A stretch of DNA of 64,000 nt from JABAQJ01 sp046327745 (lineage in GTDB: Bacteria > Gemmatimonadota > Gemmatimonadetes > Gemmatimonadales > Gemmatimonadaceae), in assembly GCA_046327745.1 (NCBI GenBank), contig JAXLXV010000009.1, positions 365,968 through 429,967 on the forward strand, written 5' to 3'. Each line of letters begins with the position of its first letter. Position 1 is the first letter of the stretch. Shown here piece by piece: positions 53,146 to 62,117 of the stretch. The translations under genes and the position numbers were made by a program. The notes beneath the pieces are model-generated. The model ran no database searches. It saw nothing but the letters and a program-made list of their open reading frames with translations, and was not told the origin of the DNA.

Positions 53146-54074
53146 CCGTCGCTTACATCTCCCACGCCGACTGCGGCCGACATGACACGGGGTGGAATCA
53201 CCCTGAGCACGTCGGCCGCCTTCGCGCCATCCCGCGAGCGCTCCGGAACGAGTTTGACCTATACGGCGCCTTGCTGCATCACGAGGGTCGTCATGCTACG
53301 CCCGACGAAATCGCGCTGGCGCACGATCCGGCATACATCACCCGAGTGCGCCAGCTGGCCGAGTCCGGAGGGGGACGCCTGGATCAGGACACCGTGGCCA
53401 GCGAGGGGAGCTGGGATGCGGCGACCGCCGGTGTCGGGTGTGTTCTGGACGCCGTCGACATGGCGTTCGACGGACGGGCGACGCGGTCGTTCTGCGCGGT
53501 TCGACCTCCCGGCCATCATGCGTTGAGGCAACGGGCGATGGGATTCTGCCTATTCGGTAACGTCGCCATCGCGGCCCACTACGCCCGCCGCCAGCACGGC
53601 ATCGAGCGGGTGCTCATCGTCGACTGGGATGTGCACCACGGGAATGGCACACAGGCCCTGGTGGAGCAGTGTCCGGACGTTCACTTCGTTTCCATGCATC
53701 AGTGGCCGTGGTATCCGGGGACGGGAGCGCGCGAGGATCGCGGGAAGCACCAGAACGTTTGGAATATCCCCATGTCACCGGGCTTAAAACCGACCGAATA
53801 CGTGCAGGCGCTGACGAGCGGCGTGGACGCGGCGTCGGCAGGTTTTTCCCCTGAGTTGGTTCTCATCTCCTGTGGCTTCGATTCGTTGCGTGGAGACCCA
53901 CTTGGGGGTTTCACGCTGGAACTGGACGATATTTCCGCCCTGACCAGCGAACTTGTTGACCGGGCGGCAGTTTGGTGCGGTGGCCGCGTGGTAGTTTCGC
54001 TCGAAGGAGGGTACGATCCCGATCGGGTTGGGGCGGGTGCGGTAAGCGTGATGCAGGCCCTGTGCAACACGTGA
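53142..54074 (+). CDS. histone deacetylase family protein
   Basis: A 310-residue zinc-dependent deacetylase of the HDAC/acetylpolyamine amidohydrolase superfamily. Motifs in order: HPEHVGRLRAIPRAL, RPPGHHA (catalytic His pair), LIVDWDVHHGNGTQ (zinc Asp and His), SCGFDSLRGDPLGG (zinc Asp) and SLEGGYD. Substrates of bacterial members include acetyl-lysine, acetoin and polyamines; here it is unknown. GTG at 53142 overlaps the preceding stop with GAGGAG upstream, so it is the last gene of the MoxR operon. Confidence 0.9.
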   Translation: MTVAYISHADCGRHDTGWNHPEHVGRLRAIPRALRNEFDLYGALLHHEGRHATPDEIALAHDPAYITRVRQLAESGGGRLDQDTVASEGSWDAATAGVGCVLDAVDMAFDGRATRSFCAVRPPGHHALRQRAMGFCLFGNVAIAAHYARRQHGIERVLIVDWDVHHGNGTQALVEQCPDVHFVSMHQWPWYPGTGAREDRGKHQNVWNIPMSPGLKPTEYVQALTSGVDAASAGFSPELVLISCGFDSLRGDPLGGFTLELDDISALTSELVDRAAVWCGGRVVVSLEGGYDPDRVGAGAVSVMQALCNT

Positions 54075-54306
54075 CCGGCGACTAGGGGCTAATCGTCCTT
54101 TTCATGAAGTTCGCGACGAAAATCGCCGGCCGCGGCGGGCCGTGCGATGAGGTGGTGGGGCGAGAGGTTCCCCGGAGCCGTCGATACTCTCTGAGGAGCG
54201 CGGTCGATCCAACGGTTCGGTCTGCCTAACGACTTTCGGCCGCGTCCAATCGCGCGTACTTTGCAGGACCTGTCCCACTCACGCCAGACGAATAAGGATC
54301 GCCACT
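54075..54306 (+). other. non-coding gap before the GvpL/F-like gene
   Basis: 232 bases with no gene. It contains an octamer GCCTAACG at 54224. AAGGA near 54295 is the ribosome binding site of the next gene. I see no terminator or clear promoter; a promoter for the following genes is expected. Confidence 0.4.
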
Positions 54307-54987
54307 TTGGCTCGCATCACAACGACCGATCGCTTCCGCGCTATTGGCACGAACGCCCAGCAGTTGTGCGGCGTGTACTTGCTGGAAGCCGGCGCGCTCC
54401 CGCGTCTGGTCGATGCCGAAGTTGTGCCATTTCGCGAACTCGGTGCCCTCGTACGAACCGTGCCGTATGTCGCGATGCAGGCGGCGGAGCCTGATGTCGT
54501 TGCGTATCGCGCGGTGGTCGAAGGGGTCTTTGCCGAACGCCCCGTGTTGCCAGCGCCGTTCGGGCTCGTGTTCCGAACGCGGGAGGCCCTGCTGCACTGG
54601 CTCGAAGTGCATTACGTGACGCTGGTCGACGCCGTGCGCTTTCTCGAGGACCGCGTCATGGCACGCGTCAGCGTCATGCCGGGACTTTCCACGCGCGACT
54701 GGGACACCCGTGAAATCTCCAAGGTGGGTCACGATCTCGAGGTGACGGCCTTTGACTCGTTCCGCGTGCTCAAGAAGCATGCGGTGGCGTTTGTGGCGAT
54801 CGACCGGGATGACAAGGATCCCACCACCGTAGATGGGGCCGAAGGTGCTTTTCTGGTCGAGCGCGAGCAATGGACGGCGTTCACGACCGAGGTGAAGGAG
54901 GAACAGCGCCGGCTGCCGGACCTTCGCATCGAGCAGACCGGACCCTGGCCAGCCTACGACTTCGTGAAGTTCGAGTTCAAGGGATAG
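54307..54987 (+). CDS. GvpL/GvpF-like gas vesicle family protein (orphan)
   Basis: A 226-residue protein. The family core PVLPAPFGLVFRTREALLHWLEVHYVTLVDAVRFLEDRVMARVSVM, the C-terminal AFLVEREQWTAFTTEVKEE and the end TGPWPAYDFV match GvpL/GvpF, whose consensus has VLPxxFG and GPWPPY. In gas-vesicle producers these proteins are minor shell or assembly components. Here no gvpA or other gas-vesicle gene is near, so the role is unclear. The start is TTG at 54307 with AAGGA nine bases upstream; no ATG fits. Confidence 0.8.
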   Translation: MARITTTDRFRAIGTNAQQLCGVYLLEAGALPRLVDAEVVPFRELGALVRTVPYVAMQAAEPDVVAYRAVVEGVFAERPVLPAPFGLVFRTREALLHWLEVHYVTLVDAVRFLEDRVMARVSVMPGLSTRDWDTREISKVGHDLEVTAFDSFRVLKKHAVAFVAIDRDDKDPTTVDGAEGAFLVEREQWTAFTTEVKEEQRRLPDLRIEQTGPWPAYDFVKFEFKG

Positions 54988-55036
54988 CTGGCACCTAACG
55001 AGAATCCACCCTTCACCCAACCTCGCACGCCCCTCG

Positions 55037-56044
55037 ATGTTCTGTCCTTCCTGCGGTAACTGGAATCGTACCCGCGCCGTTGTCTGCGTCCGCTGCAAGT
55101 CGGATTTGCCGGAAGTCTCCGGTCTTCCGTTAGAGCAGCCGGATGGCGAGCTGACGGCGTTGCGGAAGGCGACCGGAGGGAGATATCGGGTGCTGCGACG
55201 CTTGGGCAGCGGGGGCATGGCGCACGTGTACTACGCGTTGCATGCCAGCTTGGAGCGGCCCCTCGTGGTGAAGGTCCTGCACGCGCACTTGGCCAAGGAC
55301 GAGGAAATGCGCGAGCGCTTCCGTCGTGAGGCCGAGGCGGCCAGTCAGCTCATACACCCGCACATCTGCGCCATTCACGACTATCAGGCGATCGGCGAGT
55401 TGGTGTTTCTGGTGATGCCCTACATGGCCGGCGGGTCACTGGCCGACGTGCTGATGCGAGACCGCACGGTACCAGGGCCGCGCGCGGCGGCCGTGTCGGG
55501 TCAGGTTGCGACTGCCCTGGACTATGCGCATCGTCGCGGGATTGTGCACCGCGATATCAAGCCGGACAACGTCCTCTTCGACGAAGACGGTCATGCACTC
55601 ATCACCGACTTCGGCATCGCGACGGCGCGGTTCCACGGGCGCCTGACGCGAACCGGACGGGCCATGGGGACGCCGCACTACATGTCCCCTGAGCAGGCCA
55701 TGGGGAAGATGGTTGACGGCCGCAGCGACCTGTATGCCGTCGGCGTGATGCTCTACGAAATGCTGGTGGGCTTTCCCCCGTTCGATGGCGCCGACTCTTA
55801 TTCGGTCGGATACAAACAAGTGCATGAAACGGCGGTTGCCCCGGACGTTGTGGACTCGCGGGTGCCTCCAGAACTCTCGGCCATCGTGATGAAGTGTCTG
55901 GCCAAGTCCGTGGATGAGCGCTATCAGACCGGGTTTGAGCTTGCGGATGCCGTGCTCTCATACTTGGGTGCGGCGGGCGCGCCGTCCGAACTTCGCGCGA
56001 CGTGGTTTGCCCGTCGTTCCCCAGCGGTGGTGATGGCCCAGTAG
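55037..56044 (+). CDS. serine/threonine protein kinase with N-terminal zinc ribbon
   Basis: A 335-residue Hanks-type kinase without a membrane anchor. The N-terminus has CPSCGNWNRTRAVVCVRCKSDL, a four-Cys zinc ribbon. The kinase domain has the Gly loop LGSGGMAHVY, Lys in VVKVLHAH, the catalytic loop HRDIKPDNVLFDED, DFGIA and the APE-region SPEQAMGKMVDGRSDLYAVGVMLYEML. All catalytic residues are present, so it should be active. The target is unknown; it sits between the GvpL/F-like and the LACTB-like genes. Confidence 0.9.
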   Translation: MFCPSCGNWNRTRAVVCVRCKSDLPEVSGLPLEQPDGELTALRKATGGRYRVLRRLGSGGMAHVYYALHASLERPLVVKVLHAHLAKDEEMRERFRREAEAASQLIHPHICAIHDYQAIGELVFLVMPYMAGGSLADVLMRDRTVPGPRAAAVSGQVATALDYAHRRGIVHRDIKPDNVLFDEDGHALITDFGIATARFHGRLTRTGRAMGTPHYMSPEQAMGKMVDGRSDLYAVGVMLYEMLVGFPPFDGADSYSVGYKQVHETAVAPDVVDSRVPPELSAIVMKCLAKSVDERYQTGFELADAVLSYLGAAGAPSELRATWFARRSPAVVMAQ

Positions 56045-56136
56045 CTCCGCGGGGAGCCAAGACGGTCAGGACGCGCTGGCGCCCGGCTCCTGAGAAGACG
56101 GATATTGCGTGGTCCTTTTGCTCAGGCCACACCGTC

Positions 56137-57264
56137 ATGTCCGCCCGACGCCTCCACCAGGTTCTGCTCGTTTGCGGGCTCGCCCCGACGCTTGTCGGTG
56201 CGACCGCTCTCTCCGCCCAGCCGCGCGCCGGCGTGTACGCTGCCGCCATCGCCAAGGCTCGTCAGCTCGTTCGTGACTCGCTGGCGTCGAATGGATCGCC
56301 CGGCGTGTCCGTGGCGGTGTCCGTCGATGGCGTCAATGTCTGGGAGGAAGGATTTGGCTACGCGGACTTAGAAGCCCATGTGCCCGTGTCGCCACGCACG
56401 CGCTTCCGCATTGGATCGGTGTCCAAGTCCCTAACGAGCATTGCGTTAGGCAGGTTGGTTCAGGAGGGGCGGTTGGACCTGGACGCTGAGGTGCAACGAT
56501 ACGCTCCGACCTTCCCCAGGAAGCGCTGGCCCTTGACCGTGCGCGAGGTTGGCGGCCATCTGGGGGGCATACGCCACTATCAGGGCGACGAAGTCTACAG
56601 CGCGCGTCCCTACGCGAACGTGACGGCGGCGCTCGACATCTTCAAGGATGATTCGTTGGTCGCCGAGCCCGGAACGGCCTTCAACTACTCGAGCTACGGA
56701 TTCAACCTGCTTTCCGTGGTGATCGAGGGCGCCGCGGGCATGCCCTTCCTGTCCTACATCTCCGCCAATGTGCTGTCCCCGTTAGGCATGCGGCAGACAT
56801 CGCCGGATTTCGTGGACTCCATCATCCCGAATCGGGCGCGCTTCTACGACCGCGAAGAGAAGGGGGCATGGACGAACGCACGGTACGTTGACCAGAGCAA
56901 CAAGTGGGCGGGTGGGGGATTTCTTTCGACTCCGCATGACCTCTTGCTGCTGGCGCACGCGATCATGAAACCAGGGTTGCTGCAGCCACCGACCATCGCC
57001 ATGCTCACCACGTCGCAACGCACGCGCGCCGGAAAGGCCACAGAATACGGCATCGGCTGGTTTGTGGTCACTCCGGACACCGGCAAGCGGATGGTCTTCC
57101 ACTCTGGAGGGTCCGTGGGCGGGACCACCCACCTGGTGGCCTTTCCTGACCAAGGAGTTGTCGTGGCGATGACGGTCAACGCCGGCGGAGAAGTCTGGAT
57201 TGGCACCGGCCGAGTGCCACGCCAGGTGGCGCAGCTCTTTATCGACGCGAAGGCAAGGCGTTAG
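56137..57264 (+). CDS. serine hydrolase, LACTB / class C beta-lactamase-like
   Basis: A 375-residue exported protein. The N-terminus (MSARRLHQVLLVCGLAPTLVGATALSAQ) is a signal peptide. The catalytic SxxK is SVSK (residues 94-97), a YxN-like block is YSSYGFN, and HSGG takes the place of KTG. HLGGIRHYQGD and DLDAEVQRYAPTFPRK are shared with LACTB-type proteins. Such enzymes hydrolyse peptides or esters; true beta-lactam resistance is not implied. Octamers occur at 56444, 56780 and across the stop at 57259. Its end overlaps the convergent DoxX-like gene by 26 bases. Confidence 0.86.
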   Translation: MSARRLHQVLLVCGLAPTLVGATALSAQPRAGVYAAAIAKARQLVRDSLASNGSPGVSVAVSVDGVNVWEEGFGYADLEAHVPVSPRTRFRIGSVSKSLTSIALGRLVQEGRLDLDAEVQRYAPTFPRKRWPLTVREVGGHLGGIRHYQGDEVYSARPYANVTAALDIFKDDSLVAEPGTAFNYSSYGFNLLSVVIEGAAGMPFLSYISANVLSPLGMRQTSPDFVDSIIPNRARFYDREEKGAWTNARYVDQSNKWAGGGFLSTPHDLLLLAHAIMKPGLLQPPTIAMLTTSQRTRAGKATEYGIGWFVVTPDTGKRMVFHSGGSVGGTTHLVAFPDQGVVVAMTVNAGGEVWIGTGRVPRQVAQLFIDAKARR

Positions 57265-58045
57265 GCGGCCGACGGCCAATGGAGTCGATGCGCCATGGCG
57301 TGAAGCCCGAGGCGCGATGGGCGGTGACCACGACCGTATCCGCGCCATCGGCGCCGCCCGCCAGCACCACTTCTGCCCGTCGATTGATTCCGTACAGTCC
57401 CGTATACCGGCTTCGCACCAGGTGCAATGTTGTTGGGGCGTCTGGCCGAGCAACGACGGCCGCCTGAGCGCTCGCCTCGGGGCCAGGCACCAGTGCCGTC
57501 CCCACAAGATTCGCGAGGAACACCAGGAACAAAGCCAAGACGCCGTAGGCCAGCTGGCGCGCGGAGCGCGAGAGCGGTCGCGGCGCCACTGGTGCTGGCA
57601 GGTGCGGGACGGCGGCCCGGTAGGCCTGGATGCTCTCCGTCGGCTCCAACAAGAAGAGCAGCTTGGCTCGGTCTGCATACAGCAGGACGCCCAGAAGCCC
57701 GGTATACAGCAGCACCATCCACTTGACCGCGGGAAAGTGATAGAAGAAATCCATCACCGTGATGTTCAGCGCGACCGGAAAGAGCATCGCCGCACCAATC
57801 GTCGCGGTGCGCGCGCGGAATAGGAGCAGGGCGGGGACCAGCTCGGCGAACCCGATGAAGCGGCCATAGTACGGTGAGTAGCCATAGAACGCCCAAACGA
57901 ATCCCGGACCATCGACCGTCGCTCGCGTCATGCTCCAGTCGCCGTAGTAGAACTGCCCACCGAAGATCTTGACGATCCCGTAGACGGAAAAGACCAAGCC
58001 GACAAACACGCGGATGACCAGCCGCAGGCGCGGAGAGATCTCCAT
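57239..58045 (-). CDS. DoxX-like membrane protein
   Basis: A 268-residue protein with four or five hydrophobic segments (LVIRVFVGLVFSVYGIVKIFGG, FIGFAELVPALLLF, TIGAAMLFPVALNITVMDFFYHF, VKWMVLLYTGLLGVLLYADRAKLLFLLE, LAYGVLALFLVFLANLVG). The GFAELVP and ALNITVMDFFYH elements resemble DoxX/MauE-type proteins. The C-terminal soluble part (about 70 residues) is unassigned. It overlaps the convergent serine hydrolase gene by 26 bases and lies 28 bases downstream of the DCC-family gene, with which it may form an operon. Confidence 0.65.
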   Translation of the reverse strand: MEISPRLRLVIRVFVGLVFSVYGIVKIFGGQFYYGDWSMTRATVDGPGFVWAFYGYSPYYGRFIGFAELVPALLLFRARTATIGAAMLFPVALNITVMDFFYHFPAVKWMVLLYTGLLGVLLYADRAKLLFLLEPTESIQAYRAAVPHLPAPVAPRPLSRSARQLAYGVLALFLVFLANLVGTALVPGPEASAQAAVVARPDAPTTLHLVRSRYTGLYGINRRAEVVLAGGADGADTVVVTAHRASGFTPWRIDSIGRRPPNALPSRR

Positions 58046-58073
58046 GGTCAGTGGTGCCTAACGTCCGAGCCCA

Positions 58074-58535
58074 CTAATCGAGGAATCGTTGGCGAACAGC
58101 GGGGTCTGGGATCTGGCAGGTGTCGTATCGCCCCCAGATGCGGTAGCGGCGCTTGGCCACCTGGTCGTACACCCAGTCGCGTAGCGGACGGGGCACGACG
58201 TAACTCACCAGGGCAAGGCTCCACACGCCACCGAGGTAGCGCATCACCTCCAACGCCGCGGTTGACCGAATGTATGCGCCACTCGGCGTCACCAGCACCA
58301 GCGAATCAACGTCGGCAAGCCCCGGCAGGGAGGCGCGCGCTCCATCGCCAAACGATCCCTGGAGCGTCGCGAATTTCAGTGTCCGATGCCGGTCATGGCG
58401 CAGCACAAATTGCACAAAGCGATCGCACAGGCCGCAGACGCCGTCGTAAAGCAAGATGGCGTCGCCGTCGGCAAGGCGCGTGGCAAGCATGCGCTGGGCA
58501 GCCGAGGGGCGTGCAGACGTGGTAGCGCTGGCCAT
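58074..58535 (-). CDS. DCC-family thiol-disulfide oxidoreductase-like protein (DUF393)
   Basis: A 153-residue protein with the DUF393 motif LLYDGVCGLCDRFVQFVLRHDR, containing a CxxC-like pair, and LVTPSGAYIRSTAALEVMRYLGG. The family is predicted to be thioredoxin-related. The start ATG at 58535 is chosen because the domain begins soon after; longer frames exist. It is divergent from priA and probably cotranscribed with the DoxX-like gene downstream of it. Confidence 0.82.
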   Translation of the reverse strand: MASATTSARPSAAQRMLATRLADGDAILLYDGVCGLCDRFVQFVLRHDRHRTLKFATLQGSFGDGARASLPGLADVDSLVLVTPSGAYIRSTAALEVMRYLGGVWSLALVSYVVPRPLRDWVYDQVAKRRYRIWGRYDTCQIPDPAVRQRFLD

Positions 58536-58588
58536 GTACGAAATATGGGCCCCGCACCGGCATTTGCGCAGCGTGCCATATTGCGTCC

Positions 58589-60865
58589 ATGGCCGTCCCA
58601 GCACCGCGTCGCTATATCGAGGTCGCCCTTCCACTTCCGCTGTCTCAGACGTTCACGTACGCGGTGGATGAAGAGTTCGAGCACCCGGTCGTTCCCGGCG
58701 CGCGAGTGGTGGTGCCGTTGCGTGGGGGAAGTGAGGTGGGGGTTTGTGTCGCGGTGGATGTCGCAGCGGACCCAGCGCGTACCTACAAGGCTGTGCGCGC
58801 CGTGCCCGACCTTCAGCCGGCCATTCCCCCGGGGCTTCTCGCCACCTGCCGTTGGATTGCCGAGTACTACGCGGCTCCACTAGGGGTTGTGTTGCGCAGC
58901 GCCCTGCCGTCCTTGCTGACCGGTGCGGAGCAGCCAGTGCCCGCGCCACGCACTCAGCGGATCCTCGTGCTGGCCGACGCAGTGCCGTCGCTCATGGAGC
59001 GCGATCGAATATTCAAGCGATCGCCCAAGCAGCGAAAGTTGTTCGAGCTGTTGGAGTCGTTAGGTGGACGGGTGTCAGTGGACCACTTGGTCGATCAGCT
59101 GGGTATCTCACCAGCGGTGGTGAACGCGTTGGTGGCCCGAGCCATCGTGCGCATCGAGCGCGATGAGGTAGCGCGCACCCCAATGCCAGGGCGGACTGGT
59201 CGAGCGGGAACGCACGCGCCGACTGAGGCCCAGAACGCTGCGATCGAGGCCGTCACGACGGCGGCGCCCGGCGAGGTGCTCCTGTTGCATGGCATCACGG
59301 GTTCCGGCAAGACGCTCGTGTACCTGGAAGCGCTGCGGGAAATCGTCCTCGGACGCGGGCGCGGAGCGATCGTGCTGGTTCCCGAGATCGCGCTCACACC
59401 ACAAACTGTCGATCGGTTCCGCGCGGTGTTCGGGGATCAAGTCGCAGTCCTGCATTCGGCGCTTTCAGACGGCGAGCGACTCGATGAGTGGCGCGCTTTG
59501 CGCAGTGGCCGCAAGCGGATCGCCGTTGGTGCCCGCTCCGCGCTCTTCGCGCCGATCGAGGATGTCGGCATCGTGGTCGTGGACGAGGAACATGAGGCGA
59601 GTTACAAACAGGCAGAGAGTCCTCGCTACCATGCGCGGGATGCCGCCATCGTCCGCGCGCGCTCCGAGGTGCACCAGGGGGTGACCGTGCTTGGGAGTGC
59701 CACCCCATCTCTCGAGAGTTGGGTGCGAGCGCGCGACGGTCAGTATCGACGGCTCGCGTTGCCTGATCGCGTGGGCGGTGGTTCACTCCCCGCGGTGCAG
59801 GTGATCGACCTTCGAAATCCCGTGCAGTCGCGGGCCACTGGTGCGCTCGATCCCTTCCGTCGAGTAATCTCCGAGCGACTGGAAGAGGCCCTCCGACAAC
59901 GATTGCAGCAACGCGAGCAGTCGTTGCTGCTGCTGAACCGCCGCGGATACTCGGCGTTCCTCCTTTGCAGTGCCTGCGGAGACGTGGCGTCGTGTCCGCA
60001 CTGCTCGATTTCGCTGACATATCACCGGACGCCAGAGCGCCTGGTGTGCCACTACTGCTCGTATGCGGAGCAACCACGCACGCAGTGCGCGCGGTGTCAT
60101 GGGTCGACCGTGCGCGAACGCGGACTGGGGACGCAACAAGTTGAGCGTCTGCTCGGTGAGCGCTTCCCAGAGGCGCGCATCGCCCGCATGGATGTGGATA
60201 CCACCAGCGGCAAGTCGGCGCACGCGTCCATCCTGGATCGCGTTGGGGCTGGCGACGTCGACATCCTGCTTGGCACGCAGATGATCGCCAAGGGACTCGA
60301 TTTCCCGAACGTGACCTTGGTGGGCGTGGTGGATGCGGACGTCGGCATCAATCTCCCAGACTTCCGAGCGTCCGAGCGGTCGTTTCAGTTGTTGGCGCAG
60401 GTGGCCGGGCGGGCCGGACGCGGCCCCAAAGGCGGCGAGGTGTACATCCAGACGCGCCATCCAGAGCACCACGCGGTGCGCTGCGCGACCACGCACGATG
60501 TGGAAGGCTTCCTGGCCGAGGAACTGGCGGCGCGCCGGTCGCCGCCGTATCCGCCCGTCGTTAGGCTCGCCAACGTTCTGATCAGTGGCACGCAGGAGGA
60601 AGCAACGGCGGAGTTGGCCCAAGCGTGCACCGACTGGCTGCAACGGCTGTTGGCGCGTCAGCCCGCGCTGGAGGTGAAGATCGTCGGTCCGGCCCCGTGT
60701 GCGATTGATCGCATCAAGGATCGCTGGCGCTGGCACCTGTTGGTCAAGGCGAGCCGTGCGAACGCTCTGACGCGGGTGTGCAACTACCTGATGGCTCGCT
60801 TTGAGGTACCGGCGCGGTCGGGGCTGCGGCTCACCGTGGACCGGGATCCAGTCACGCTCCTCTGA
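58589..60865 (+). CDS. priA: primosomal protein N' (PriA helicase)
   Basis: A 758-residue replication-restart helicase. The N-terminal DNA-binding domain (PLSQTFTYAVDEE, PGARVVVPLRGGSEVG, IAEYYAAPLGVVLRSALP) is followed by a superfamily 2 helicase: GITGSGKTLVYLEAL (Walker A), VVDEEHEASYKQ (DEEH), and helicase motifs GTQMIAKGLDFPNVTLVGVVDAD and QVAGRAGRG. The zinc domain has eight Cys (LCSACGDVASCPHCSISL, LVCHYCSYAEQPRTQCARCHG). It restarts stalled forks. The ATG at 58589 lies 53 bases from the divergent DCC gene start. Octamer at 60559. Confidence 0.95.
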   Translation: MAVPAPRRYIEVALPLPLSQTFTYAVDEEFEHPVVPGARVVVPLRGGSEVGVCVAVDVAADPARTYKAVRAVPDLQPAIPPGLLATCRWIAEYYAAPLGVVLRSALPSLLTGAEQPVPAPRTQRILVLADAVPSLMERDRIFKRSPKQRKLFELLESLGGRVSVDHLVDQLGISPAVVNALVARAIVRIERDEVARTPMPGRTGRAGTHAPTEAQNAAIEAVTTAAPGEVLLLHGITGSGKTLVYLEALREIVLGRGRGAIVLVPEIALTPQTVDRFRAVFGDQVAVLHSALSDGERLDEWRALRSGRKRIAVGARSALFAPIEDVGIVVVDEEHEASYKQAESPRYHARDAAIVRARSEVHQGVTVLGSATPSLESWVRARDGQYRRLALPDRVGGGSLPAVQVIDLRNPVQSRATGALDPFRRVISERLEEALRQRLQQREQSLLLLNRRGYSAFLLCSACGDVASCPHCSISLTYHRTPERLVCHYCSYAEQPRTQCARCHGSTVRERGLGTQQVERLLGERFPEARIARMDVDTTSGKSAHASILDRVGAGDVDILLGTQMIAKGLDFPNVTLVGVVDADVGINLPDFRASERSFQLLAQVAGRAGRGPKGGEVYIQTRHPEHHAVRCATTHDVEGFLAEELAARRSPPYPPVVRLANVLISGTQEEATAELAQACTDWLQRLLARQPALEVKIVGPAPCAIDRIKDRWRWHLLVKASRANALTRVCNYLMARFEVPARSGLRLTVDRDPVTLL

Positions 60866-60911
60866 CATCACAAATATTCACACGCCATCTCCTGCTGTGG
60901 AGAGCGGGAAT

Positions 60912-62117
60912 GTGGTGGGTGACCCTGTTGTTCCGCGCGACGCAGATGACGATCTTTCAGTCGTGTCATCCTTCACACACCCCGACTTTTCCCTGCCGCG
61001 TTTCGCGGCGGCTCCGGATGCGCGTTTTGTCCCTGCCCCCGCGGACGGCGTGCTTCCCGACGACTTCTTTTCGACTACCAATCTCCCGACTTACGTGCGG
61101 GTGAAGGGCGTGTGGCGCCTGCCACGTGAACCCCGCATGGACTCGGCGTTGTATCTTGATGCAGCTGGCGAGCTATGGGTTCGCGAAGGACGTCGGATCC
61201 GGCGCGGTGACATGGTCGCGGTGGGGCAGAAGGAGGATGGCAGCGAAGGCATCTTCGTATACGCCGATGCCTTTCATGGACCGAGTGCCGAGGGTGAGTT
61301 CAAGTTCATGACTAGCGAGGTCTCGCGCGAAAAGCCGATCGACTACTCGCTGATGGCGCGCCTGCTGATCGCCGAGCGGGAGCGCGGTGGGTACCCAATT
61401 TGGGTGACCGGGCCGGCCTTGGTGCATTCGCGGGCCCGGGCGGACATGACCTGGTTCATCCAGAACGGCTTTGTGGGTGCCTTGCTGGCCGGGAACGCGG
61501 TGGCCGTGCATGACATCGAAGCGTCGATCTACGGAACCACGTTAGGCATGAGTGGGAGTGGCGAGGCAACGGCGGGCGGCCATGCGCTCCACATGCGAGC
61601 CATCAACCGGCTCCGCGCCGCCGGCTCGATCGCGGCAGCGGTTGAGCAGGGAATCGTCAAGGACGGCATCATGCATGCTTGCGTGCGCCATGGCGTGCCG
61701 TTCGTTCTCTGCGGATCCATTCGCGACGATGGGCCGTTGCCGGGGGTCTACACGGACGCGGCCGCCGCGCAGGATGCCATGCGCGCCCATGCTATCAAGG
61801 CGACCATGGCCATCTTGATCGCGACTGCGCTCCATTCGATTGCCACGGGAAACATGCTTCCCGCGTTCGTCACCGAGGCAGACGGCAGCCTGCGGGAATT
61901 GCCAACGATCTGCGTGGACTCGTCGGAATTCGTCGTCAGCAAGCTCAAGGATCGCGGAACGCATCAGGCGTTCGGCGTGGTTACCAATGCCCAGGACTTC
62001 ATGCACATCCTTCGCCTGTACGTGGAGCGCGAAATGGACGCCACCGGACTCACGCCCAAGCATGGCCGCGCGACGCCGCAGGCGGTGGTCACTGTGCCCG
62101 CAGGAGGCGTGCGATGA
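60912..62117 (+). CDS. LOR/SDH (TIGR00300-type, ornithine cyclodeaminase-like) protein
   Basis: A protein of about 400 residues of the LOR/SDH bifunctional-enzyme conserved-region family. Diagnostic stretches are SLPRFAAAPDARFVPAPADGVLP, NGFVGALLAGNAVAVHDIEASIYGTTLGMSGSGEATAGGH and DGIMHACVRHGVPFVLCGSIRDDGPLPGVYTDA. Related proteins in Archaea and the C-terminal half of cyanobacterial AgrE act as ornithine cyclodeaminases, making proline from ornithine. The same role is likely but unproven. The start is uncertain: GTG at 60912 is close to GAGAG, while a longer ATG start would overlap priA. It is coupled to the next gene (ATGA). Confidence 0.8.
   Translation: MVGDPVVPRDADDDLSVVSSFTHPDFSLPRFAAAPDARFVPAPADGVLPDDFFSTTNLPTYVRVKGVWRLPREPRMDSALYLDAAGELWVREGRRIRRGDMVAVGQKEDGSEGIFVYADAFHGPSAEGEFKFMTSEVSREKPIDYSLMARLLIAERERGGYPIWVTGPALVHSRARADMTWFIQNGFVGALLAGNAVAVHDIEASIYGTTLGMSGSGEATAGGHALHMRAINRLRAAGSIAAAVEQGIVKDGIMHACVRHGVPFVLCGSIRDDGPLPGVYTDAAAAQDAMRAHAIKATMAILIATALHSIATGNMLPAFVTEADGSLRELPTICVDSSEFVVSKLKDRGTHQAFGVVTNAQDFMHILRLYVEREMDATGLTPKHGRATPQAVVTVPAGGVR

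Noticed and set aside
56137..57264. Beta-lactam resistance gene
   Set aside because: The motifs are closer to LACTB-like peptidases/esterases; resistance cannot be claimed from the fold alone.
59783..60871. Minus-strand open frame opposite priA
   Set aside because: It is antisense to a complete and well-matched helicase gene.
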